NCBI GenBank assembly: GCA_916700875.1
Contig: CAKAKS010000068.1
Coordinates: forward strand, 32,026,127-32,090,126
Direction of reading: 5' to 3'
Source: Sebastes aleutianus
Taxonomy: Eukaryota > Chordata > Actinopteri > Perciformes > Sebastidae
DNA: 64,000 nucleotides
The notes under the pieces were generated by a model that was not told the DNA's origin, did no database searches, and was given only the letters and a program-made list of their open reading frames with translations. Below, piece by piece: positions 9,191-21,676 of the stretch. Both the position numbers and the translations under genes were made by a program. The first letter of the stretch is position 1, and each line of letters begins with the position of its first letter.

Positions 9191-11746
9191 ATAACCCTAA
9201 CCCCTCCTCAAACCCCCCTGAGATTAGTCTGCCATGTGCAAAGAGCAGCTGCAATCAAACAAGGCGACACTAATCTCCACCCAGCTCATTTGGGTTGCAA
9301 TTGGACACAGAATGGAGATGGAGATGAGGATGGAGGGAGATGTGGGTTGTGTGTATTACATTAATTACACATGCACACATTTAAAAAAGATCTATCTATC
9401 TAGACTTTCACCTCCACCTCCTTTCACCCTGTCTTCAGTGCACATGTTTCTCCTCAGCTGATCAATTGGGTTGATATTGGACACACAGGATGGAGATGGA
9501 GATGGAGATGGGGATGGAGAACATGGGGAGGGAGATGTGGAGTCGTGTGTATTACATTAATTACACATGCACACATTTAAAAAAGATCTATCTATCTAGA
9601 CTTTCACCTCCACCTCCTTTCACCCTGTCTTCACTGCGCATGTTTGTCCTTAGCTGATCAATAATTGATGCATCTGATGCAAGCCCACCCAGCCCTCTCC
9701 ACACCCTCACCCTCCTTTTCTCTCTGCTCCTCCATCTCCATCACCATCACCTCACTTCCAGCTCTTCACCTTGTCTCCCCCCACCCCTTTCCTAAAGGCA
9801 GCAGCACAATATTGCAAAATCTGCTGTGTCAGGCTAGCCTGGTTTGTCCTGCTGTGTGTGTCTGTGTGGCAGACACAGTGTCTGGGTTTTTTGGGGAGAC
9901 AGGAGGACTTTGAGTTGAGCATATTACAGGATTTCTCTCTCTCTCGCTCTCTTTTAATATCCCTTCACCACATATTGACATCAGTAGTGCTGCTGCACAG
10001 AGAATCCCCACCTTTTATCTCAAGGGCACCTAGCGTGCACCAACCCTAGCAGCCTGCAATACTCCTTTTGGGATTTGAAGCTTTCACAAAGAGCTACTTC
10101 CGGTTTGCAGCAGCTGACAAAATACAGAATACTTCCGTCCTAAAAGGATATTTAAAGGATGTCGTCACAAATCCCAGCCCCTGTATGTGGTGTTTAGATT
10201 TTGTATTGTGTCTCGTGATATTCTCGTGTTAGCTTTGGCTTTTCAAGTTGACCTTTTACCGCAGCGGACGAGTGTGTTGAATTTACGGCATATTTTGGGT
10301 GGTGACACTTTAACCCAAAAGACTGAAATGTAGTTTCCTGTCCTGGCTGCAAGGCTGTAATGTAGGTTTTGAATAGTAAACCAGATGAAAACCGTTATGT
10401 AAACATTAGGTCCCTATAAGCTCAGGGGCATTTACTGTATTCATTTTGAGTCCCATGAGAGACGCTGCTACCTTTCCTTACCAGCCTTGCCGTGTGATTT
10501 TTGCCCGTGCTCCTAACAGTTAGGTGTTTATTGGCCATTTCCAGGAACCAGAAACACTTATAGAGGTGGCAAAATCCATGAGGTATTTTTGATCTTTTTA
10601 TATGAACGTGTTGTGGATGGTTTGGACAGTTTATGTCAGGCCACACCCGAATGTAGGACTCCAACAAAGTGACGCTGCGTTTAGATGGAGCCTTTTTATT
10701 CCAATAAGAAGCTTAGTCATGACAACTCCCTTTCCAGTTACTTAAATTTTTCACAATATCACTATTCAAATACTGAGCAGGCTTTTTTCTGCCACATGGT
10801 GTTTAGTGGTTACTGTGAGATGGCTCTCTCTTCTCCTGTTTCGTAACTGCAGGAGTGATAAAACAGTTTCTCCTGAGTAAAGCAGAGCAGTAAACCAATA
10901 ACTGTGCCTATTAAATGCTAGATGCAGTTTCATCTCTGTCAAAAGTTTGCTCGTGGTTATGACAGAACTCTTCTTTCTCACTGTGAAAGCAGGACAAGTT
11001 AGCAATCATGTAAATAAACTAGGGCTGCCAATCGATTCAAATATTTAATCGCATGATTGTCCGTAGTTAATCCAGATTAATCGCGTTTATCTGTTCAAAA
11101 TGTACCTTTAAGGGAGATTTGTCAAGTATTTAATGCTCTTGTTATTGAGCTATTACATCAGTCCCACTGCTGTGAAATCAGTAGTTTTTTCTCTTCCCAG
11201 AACAGAACTGGTGATGTTTAGGTGAGGTCCCCCTCCTTGTTATGGTGCATTGAGACCAAGCTGGTAGAGGAAGAATCTTTTCTAAAAGCAGTGCAGGGAA
11301 TAAACTATTTTCCTTTAGAGCTGAACAGCAGAATGATTGCTGTGCTGGCTCAGTCGCAAGCCACTCTTGTTAGCAACCTCACCATGGCAACAACAGGGGG
11401 TCCTCCATATTACCCCGTCCTCACCCGCCCTTGTCCATTTTCTACAAACACACACACATGCACAGACCGTCTTCTACATATGAGAGGGCTGGGACAAATG
11501 ATCAGTACGCTTTCTTGTGATATGTTACCAGCCACAATACTGTGTGATATGTTCTGTTATGACATTTTCTCTGAACTATTCAGCTTTCTGGCACTTCTTC
11601 TTGCCAGTTTGTGGCATTTGAATGATGGCTCGTCGTGTTCATGTTGTTACTGTCAGGCTCTATATGCACTTCCGTAGTTGGAAGGTATAATATAATTAAG
11701 ATGCTCACAACTGATTTGAGCTATTTTGATCCAAGAAACCATCTCG

Positions 11747-11807
<61 letters not shown>

Positions 11808-13712
11808 CGTCAAACAAGGCTGAGGTCTTACCTTGCTCCTTCACTTAGCTTAAGAGCTATTTCAATCAATCAAAGAAAGTGAATGTAGTTTCATAACCTC
11901 CTGCAGAACAGAGACCATCATAAACACGGCGTCACACAACTCCACCCGAGATATTTATCCTCCTGTGGTTTTTGTCTTCATTATCACTGCGTTATAATTC
12001 AATCACAGCAGATGACATGACAGCCAGAGCTTTCACACCAGGATCCACAATTTGCATGTTCGTACTCTCTGTTCCCTCCATTGCCTCTCTTCTGGTGTTC
12101 AGGCTCTCACTTCTCCTCCTCTTGTTACCCCCTTTTACTTCTGACTCCATCAAATCCTGTGGATCTCAATATATTCGGCCAAACTGATTAATCGGTCTAC
12201 CTCTACCTTAAGCCTTTTAGGTGGTGGTAAAGCTTGAAGTTCAGAGCTGGAATATAGTCAGCAAAGGTCCTTAGTAGAAAGCAGGTATGCGTGTATGTCT
12301 GTGCTTTTTGTTGCTGTACTGTGGGAATAGACAGACTATTTTGCTTGGGGCCAGTCATGAGCTTTTATCTGTGTGTCTGAGAGAGAAAAGAAAGTCCTGT
12401 AGTATGAGTGGGTGAGTGCTTGTGCGCACATGTACAGCTGTGTGTTCTTTAGAGTAAAACCTAGCATGTCTTTCTGTGTGCCACCGCGGGGCAGAGCAGG
12501 GCTTTTGTGTTCCCCCGGACAAGCGAAAGATTCATGAGCTCGCTGTCCTGACTTGTTAGCCGAAAGCTGGCGTCCACCTCTGACGCCCCACACGATGGTG
12601 TTTGTTTCACCTAGAAACACACCAGCGATTAAACAGCTCCAGGCTTTTAATCATCTAGTTCACTGAGGCCAACTCAGCCATGTATAAAATTAGGCGGGTT
12701 GATATTCGATGACCTATTTTTGCTTATTATATGTATTAGCTTAACCCATCTGAAATGTGTTTGGAGTTATGGATGCAACAGTAGCCCAAAGGTCAGAGAA
12801 GTGGGCCAGTTGCAGGGACATTTCCGGCTTAAATCCCTGGAGAGGTGATTGAGTTACCATCTGTTTAGCCTTAACAGCCACTACCAAGGTGCCCATGAGC
12901 AGGTCGCTGTGCTCCCAGTAGCTCCAGTGATACTTGTCAGTGGACAAACTGGTAGCACTGAGCAGATTCAGTGTAAAGTCCTTTTAGCTGTCCAGTTTCT
13001 AACATCTCTCTGTAAACCAGCTAGGGCTGCAACTAACGATTATCTTCATCATCAATTAATCTGTCATATAATTTCTCGATTAATCGATTAGTTGTCTGGT
13101 CTATAAAATGTCAGAAAATGGTGAAAAATAATGATCATTTCCCAGGTCATCAATTTACAAAAAGCCCAAGATGACGTCCTCAAATGTCTTGTTTTGTCCA
13201 CAACTCAGAGATAATCAGTTTACTGTCATATAGGAGTAAAGAAACCAGAGAATATTCACATTTAAGAAGCTGGAATCAGAGAAGTTGGACTTTTTTTCTT
13301 AAAAAAATTACTCAAAATGATTATTTGATTATCAAAATTGTTGACTATTAATTTAATAGTTGACAACTAATCGAGATAACAAATGCATCTCTAAAGCCAG
13401 CCAAATGTAAAAATTAAATCAGAATTGGCTTTTTGAAGGTTCAAATGGAAGGAACCCAGTATCCCATGCAGGGTAAAGAAAGAGGCCAAATCTTAATGTG
13501 TTGCTTAAACTCTTATTTATTAAACTTTATGGGCATATAATACAAATGTACCTGCCATGGCTTTTTGTCAGCACAAATTGTTTTCCTGCCAGCTTTTATG
13601 TAATTCTGGTTAAAAGGTTGGTCAGCGACCGGTGCTGAACAGGTGGCGTTTTCTGGAGATCAGGCTACCGTGTGAAGGATGACACTGTTCACAGAGCCCC
13701 TGTTAACTGCCC

Positions 13713-13770
<58 letters not shown>

Positions 13771-14874
13771 CCCCTGCAGACAAGCATATTATCGCACACA
13801 GATACACACAATTACAAAACCGAAGCGGCTGACGAGCATAAAGGACACTGAGAGGCTCACAGTCGGAGCACACAGTCGGTCCGTTGTGTTCATTGTGTAA
13901 CGGGGCTCTTCTGCTGCCCGGCTCTCGGGTGTCGGCTTTCTGTCCTCAGCGTCTCTCCTCGGGCCTGAGCTGCTGCAGTTTACCCATGCAGGTACAACAT
14001 CTGCTCTACCTGTTACCTTAAGTGTGTTTGCGTCTGTAGTGTGAGTATCTTGTCGGCTCTGCAGTTCTATGGAGCTTGAATGAAGATTATGACGGCAATG
14101 TCCGTATTTATTTTTACAAATCTTAAAGGGACTCAATGTAAGAATGAGAAATTGTTAACAGTGACACCAGTGACAGGCAGCGTCCTGTTGCTCGCGCTTG
14201 TGCTCGCACTACGTAGACGCGAACGAGCAACGGTCAAAACAGTGAGGAGACACACGAGACTGAACGGGATAGACAGGCATCATGTTGATTAACGTTAGCA
14301 ACCTTAGCCAGCTAAAAGCACAATATCACTATATATTTCACATGCTTGGCAGTAATGATAGCTCACCAAGCAAAGGTCCCTCCATGAATCAAAGGCCTGG
14401 CCGATGTTGATCCTAGTGTGAACTTTTCCTGCTTCAGCCGAGGAGTTTGTGTTGGAGTCTGAGTTGTGGTGGGGGCATTTGTTTGTTGGCGTTGGCGGAC
14501 TCCATTTCTAACCGAACGTTAGCTATGGTTGCACACTGTTAGCTACACTGTTAGCCACACTGTTAGCCCTGTAAGCGGAGCTGGCAATAAAGGCACTCAC
14601 TAGCACGGATGATGTTGCATCCGTTGGATTTTCCTGGAAAAAAAGTCCTACATTCTTCACGCAGTCTACAGGCTGATAGAGGAAGCCCAGAAAGTCATGG
14701 AAGGTCTCATATTTAGGTTAGTTTACAACCTGTTCACACATTGGCAATAAAAAACGATTAAAAAACACTTATACCCGTAAAAACGTACATACAGTCTCTT
14801 TAAGTGTGTTTGCGTCTGTGTAGTCAGCTCTGCAGCTCTATGAAGCTTGAATGAAGATTATAATGGCGATGTCC

Positions 14875-14918
<44 letters not shown>

Positions 14919-17900
14919 TTTACAAATCTTAAGTTGTAGAAATTTAAACTCCATTTGTCTGCATTTCCACACACCTTTTTTTCATTCATGCCACTTGTTT
15001 TGCATAAATAACAGATTGAAGTATCCATATGGTGCCTACATACATACGTTTCATCAGCTTTTCTTTGTAGCCACTGCCTGAAAGCTGAGTCCCTTAGCGG
15101 TGTACTTGTACTTGATGTTTCATGTTGTTTTGAAGCTGTATGTGATAGAGACAGCATCACGTGTGTGTGTGTGGTAATGTTCTTGTTAACCAGAGGAAAT
15201 GTTGCATCATAAACAGCTGTCACTGTTTCTGTCCATTAGCTGCCGCAGACAGGAGCTCTGCAACAAGAGAGGGTCTTTAGCAGAGACACAGAGCCTGAGA
15301 TATGGTCATTTTCTCAATACTAGCATTTAGCTGCTTTATCAAATGTGTAATGGCAGGAGAGATGGTAGTACACTGTAGGAGCCGTCGACTGCTGTGTCAT
15401 GACTTCCTCTAACAGTGACGTCTTAATGGCTTCCTGCAGCAGACGGACTGTGATCTGAATCAGCAAAACCTTGTTGGCCAACAGTCTTGGTTCCCCTTAA
15501 CATTTTTGTTTCAAAACAAATAAAGACGTATTTTCAAACACTAGTTTACTAAAATATCTAACATGGAAATTACTTGTTTCAACCACTTAGTGAGAGGAAC
15601 TGCACTAATCGTCATCTGTGAAGCCAAACCAACCATTACATTTCATTTAACAGATATTACCAAGCAGGTCTGTTTTCACAAAAAGAGTTTTTCGACGGAC
15701 CTCACCATGGCTTGACTTTTCAGACAAATTGCTTTGGGCACGAGGAAGAAAACTAATTATTGTGAGAGGTTGTTGCAGACTTTGTCAGTTTTTGGCAGAC
15801 TGGACAGAAACAAAGAGTGTGAGCTGAGAGAAGGTTAGAAAAGGGAGTGGTTGGAAGGTGCTGAATGCATATTATGCAGTGAAATGAATGAGAGGATTTC
15901 ACTCAAATGTTATGAATATGATTTGGAGAGCAAATTGAGAGTAAAAGGGTAAAAACTTGTGCTAGTAAACACCAATGGCATGTGTCAGAGGCGACTAGTT
16001 GTCTGATTCAGTAATGTTTAGAAATCCCCTGAAAGCCAATCAGTCGAATCATCATCCGTGACCCAAAATTCTTGAAGTCCATTCGTTGTTTCTTTTTAAG
16101 AGGCAAAATTCACAGTTTTGTGATCTTGTAAACAAATGAATCATAAACGCATTGGTTGTATAGATATGAATGGTGATGACGCGGCAAAAAAGTCACACCC
16201 AAGCATGGTAAACAAGGTGGGGGTCATTGTTTCAATACGGGTCAAGTGGTTTGCCGACATCGCCACAGACCTCTGACGCACTGAGGATAGTTCGCCCCAG
16301 GTTGACAGTAGCGCCGGGAACCCCGTCCCTCCTCGCAGGGAGAGAGGGCGCAGCGAGCGCCATGACCCCGGGAAGCAGCGACGTCTGGGCGACGGGTGCT
16401 GCAAAGCTCACGGCCGGAGCCACGAGCCACCTTCACCTCGGGCCTTTCCAAGCCGAGAGCCTGTCAAACTTGGAGTAACTGACAGACTTTCTGGTTCAGC
16501 TTTGACCTACTGTGCTTCCCATGGTTGCGTGCAGTGAGTCATTATTACAGACATTATGGGTGTGCTCATTTCTTTGTTTTATCTGTAAAGAAAGTGCTGT
16601 GATAAATTAGCTAAACTGGGCTTGTTCACAACTTGTCTGATCATCTGACTGCCCCGTCAGTCTTCATTTTAGGATCCCATCATAGCAGTTATACATTGTT
16701 ATTATTACCAGTAGAAATGACGGCCTAAACTACAGTCTCTTTGTGCAGTCTGTGGAGGCGTTTGAAAATGTACATCTCCGAGCACGCAGTGGGTTTATGG
16801 ACCAGATCATTACAGAGAGAAGAATCCGTCTGTGTAGAGACGGAGAGAGAAACCGAGGTCTAGCCAAGGAGTGACTCAGCTCTCTAATCCGCTGCTGTTG
16901 ATCCAAACAGAATAAATCTGACCCTTACTCAGCCTGCTCTGATGATCACAGCCCTGCAGTGAATGATATGCTGAGTAACGTGGCAGATATCCAGAGAGGC
17001 AAACAGAAAGAATCTGTGTGTGTGTGCACTGTACAGACTGAGGAATCCAGTTACACTTTGCATACTGGAGCCAGATAATGTCAGACTGGAGGAGGGAGGA
17101 GGCAGGAGCCTTTAACCCACAATGCTGGGTCGTTTGTCCTCTTCATCGCTGTGTCCTCTGGCTCATGTTGGCAATAATATTTAGACATTTGCTGACAGAA
17201 GTTAAGAAAATCATGACGGTTTTGTTTCTTTTTTTTAAAACCACTCCAAGATTCAACGAAGGGAGCATCATGGTGGCATTCATTCATTTATTGTTTATAT
17301 AGGACATCTTATACTGTACTGTGTATTACAGCCCAATCGCACGAAAAGGCACATGGATGGTACGATAATATATATAATAAGTAACAATAAGCGTGTAATA
17401 GGAACGACCTTCTTCCTTTAGGCGTGTCATTTTTTTAATGTCATGTAGTCTGCACTGACTGCAATGTAATAACATGGAATAAAGGTAGAGAAAGACTGCT
17501 TATGTCGAGCGGGAGGAGAGGTGGACGGGTCCAACAAATACAGGACACACAGTGTTTGAGACCGATGTTTTGTTCGGAAGTGATATTAGTGATGTTTGTC
17601 ATGTGTTTTCTGTACTTATGTTACGTTGTTTCTGTACGTATTTTAGTTTATATACTTATTTTAAACCAAATCATAACGTTTTTCCTAAACCTAACTAAGG
17701 GTAGTGTTTAGAAGGTAACACACAAATTGCGAAATCTGATCTGAAATCTGCAAAAACTCTCTTAAGACTTGCTGCCCGATGACCTATCCTAACCATAACT
17801 ATTCAAGATCAACCTTAAAGTTTCGAGGTAAACCTTAACTTAACTATTGGTTTCCCCAACTCGCGTGTTACCTTCTACACACTATCCTAACTAAGTGGTT

Positions 17901-20900
17901 TTGTTGCCCCCTGCTGGTAGGCTACTGCACCTTCATACACGCGTGTAATATTCCCACCTAGGCGAGGCAAAATGTGACACTGACTGACACGCTGTCCTCT
18001 GGTGAACCGGTGGGTCTATTACACACACTTTGGTGTGATATCGGGTTGTGTATTACCACTTACATAAAAAACAAGGTAATCTAAAGTTAGTGTCAGCCTG
18101 CTTTCGTCTGCATTCACAACAGATCAGGCTTTGCGGCGATTCTCAGCAGGGTTGTGTGGTGGTGTGGGAGAGTCACTTTAATGGCCCATTAACTGCGCCG
18201 ATTAACGTCTTTTGTTCCCTCATGGCTGGGTTGTACAGCTCTGGATCGCTGGTTACGTGATTGGCTACTGCAGCGTTTCTCGAAAAAGTCGATTTTTGTT
18301 TCTACTTTACTGCCGCAGGCCGCCTGATCTGGTTTGAATGCAGCCTTACATCCACAGGGTGCTTGATATCCTCTAAATGTTCAAATTCAAGTTGATTTAA
18401 TGATGAATTAAGCCCCTAATAACTGCATTTAACAGGCTGAGGAGAGAAACCTCCATGATTGTTTAATGTCATGAAAAACTCCAACCGTGGTGATTATCAT
18501 GTTATTACATGAACTGCAGTGTTTTTTTTGTAGTGTTGGAGCAAGTTTCCTGACCTCAGGGCCCGAGAAACCCATTCCAAGCCATGATAACATTTCAGAA
18601 ATGCAGACTTTGCAAGTTTCATGAGGGAATCAAATGAGGCTCCTCTTGAGTGAGATTTCTGAAAGGTACCTCTACTAGTGGTGTGGTTTTTGGCATGTAG
18701 AACAGAAGACTGAGCTTCCAGTACAGTAAGAACAACACAATTGAACCTGCCCCGGGAAATATACAGTACATGAGAGGAGCCTTACAAACTGGTCTGACTC
18801 CCAGTCCGATGGTTATTGGTAGGAATCTGAATGAGTCTGTCAGCTGCTGCGTTGCTTGAGCCATCCGCAAGTTTTCTCCATATAAAAGCAGAAGCAGCAT
18901 AGTAGTAGTAGTAGTTACAGATTATTAAGAAGCGTTAGGAAGCTCATGTTCACTACAAACGGTGGAAAATCGTTTGATTTTGGTTTGTGCAACAGTCTGT
19001 CATTTGCACTTCCTCTAAAGAAAGTCAGTTCTATTAGCAGCTTTTGGTTGTTAATTATTGTGAAATTCAAAGACATTTCGATCCATTATGACCCTCTTCT
19101 AATTCTATACATGTATTTCTTTCACTCCCACATTTCCTGCTACCCTCCACCTTCTGTTTTCTAATAAGTGCTACAAAAATAGTCATGAAAAAATATTCTT
19201 TGCAAAAAACTGATAATTTCCTGCGATAAAAGTAAACCAAACACGATGGTGGTGACACCGCTGTGGTGGGACTTTGTTAAAGTGTTATTGCTGAAATGTT
19301 TGAGTAAGGTTTGCGTAATATTTTGGCTTTGTCAAATCAGAAATCAACATTAAAATAATATGTGTAAGACAGAATACTTGTGACTTACAGAAAGGATTTA
19401 TGTGGTCGGACCTGAAGGTGGAAGAGAGCTGCGCCTTGAGCTCCAGAGGCAGCCGCTATCATGAGGTTTCTGTGTGATTATAGACAATGATCATTTTTGT
19501 GGCTTTTTCTGTGTTCTCGTGACTGATGCTGGATAAAAAACGCTTGCAGATTCACTCTAATATATTTTCGACCAGAATTTATTTAATCAGACTGTATAAC
19601 TTTATTCACTAAGTACGACGGATATTAGGGCTGCTCGATTATGGCAAAAGTCATAATCACGATTATTTTGGTCAAGATCGCGATTATTTAACACGATTAC
19701 TCATTGACTTTGGAAACATCGTGCATTTAGAAAGAAAATATTGCACATTTTAAAGTGAAATGCATCAATCTGGTGCACCTTGAGAGCAAAATTAAGAAGC
19801 TCTATGAAGAACTTTGTGCTCTAGTAAACAATTGAATTAACACATTGGTTGTATAGATATGAATTGTGATGACATTGCAATAAAGGGACACCCACAAAGC
19901 ATGGTAAACGAGATGGGATCGGGGTTTCAAGAAGGGTCGGGTGGGTTGGTGACATCGCTGCATACCAGTTCGCCCCGGTTGACGGTTATGCTGGGAGCGA
20001 CCTTTACCCCGGGCCTTTCCAAGCCGATTTAGAGCCGATCGCGGCGCACCGCCACGGAGGAAATGCACCTGGCGAGTGACCGTCTCTGACCGACCAAGCG
20101 GGGCGAAATGAAAGACAATGCGCTTGATTTATAACACAAAATGGCATGCGGCAAAATATTCGTTTTATCTTGATTATCTTGTTTTCATAACTGTTAGAAG
20201 CCAATAAAATAAAATGTGATTAATCGTCCAGCCCTAACTGATATCCAGTATTTTTAGGGATTCAAAACTAGTGCACATTACTGAAAACTAAACTTCCAGA
20301 TCACATGAACGTTAGGAGGAAATCACGACTTCAGCAGCTGACGGAGCCTCGGCTCCAGAGTATCCGACAGCCTGTCTGTCACCGTCACTGACATGTTGTT
20401 CCGGCAGCTCCCTCTTCCTTGAGCGGCCTGCCAGGAAACGCTCGCTTGAGTGTTGCAGGCAGCGCAACATCTGACACTTCTGCTGTCATTCCTGTGACAT
20501 CTCTGTCTCCAAGACAGGAAGTGACGCAGGTCAAGTTCATGCAGCATCCTGCTGCTCTTGACACGTCCTCCTGATGGATGACTGAGATGTGAGAACAGAA
20601 GGACTTACTGAAGATTTAGCAGAGATAGAAAAGAAGACTCTGTTGTGTGGGTCGACAAACCGGATATGTCAAATGTGTATTGTCTCTATTCAATATATAT
20701 ATATATAAGATCTTTTTATGATGTTTAGCATTTGACAGTAGAGAGCAACCAGAGAGAGGGGATGTTGTGAGACGAGGAGTCCCAGTCGGACTTAAACCGT
20801 GGAAACTGTGGTTGCATGAGAGGCATGTTCGACCAGAAGTATGCCTATCCAAACTGAGCCAGTGGTTTTGATTTTTAAAAAGATGTAATTATAGGCTGGC

Positions 20901-21639
20901 ATGTACAGTAGGTGTAGAGCAACATTGTCAGTATAAAGCCACAGTGGTAAAAGACCCTCCTATGAATTGGTGATGGTTAGTGAGCGCATGTGTTCTCCAA
21001 CCTTCAGGTATGAGCTTTTTGGTTTGGATCTCTTTTGCTTCGAGCACTTCGACTTCTTACATCATGTAAGTTGAATACTCGCTTAGTCAGAATTTATTCG
21101 GCAGAGGCGTTTCCATATCTCATTTAGAGCATCAACCACTTCAAGCGAGCGTAAAAATGTATTTTTGCAATTCAGGAAGTTTTATCATATTTTATTGTTT
21201 CCATACAGCTTCAAAATGTACATACAAATATGTGAATGTCAACATGGCTACTGACCACAATCTCACAGTTTTGTTCCTTTTTGTTTTTTGTTATTATGAG
21301 TTACCACAGACCGAAACCGTACAGACGCGACATCAGCCACTGAGTTACCCACTCGTCCTTTTTTTCATTGTCAACAGTGTTATCTCTTTGTTGTGTTGTG
21401 CAGACAGTGTGTCTGCTGTGCGGTGTGATAGAGGAGGTGTGTGTCAGGACACGCCGGTCTGAGGCCACAAGGCCGAGAGCCGCAGCTGCTATAGAGAAAG
21501 GAAGAGGAAACTGGCACTGTGGGTCAATGTATGTGTGTGTGGGTGTGTTAGCAGGGCGGAGGATGGCTCAAGGTTACGCCATTCCTCTGCTGGGGACCAA
21601 CGTCACACTTCCTGTCTTTACTCAATACCTCCCTAACAA

Positions 21640-21676
<37 letters not shown>

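Noticed and set aside
16141..16478. Overlapping ORFs in a GC-rich stretch that could suggest an exon or CpG island
   Set aside because: The stretch is repeat family R2, present three times, with reading frames not preserved between copies.
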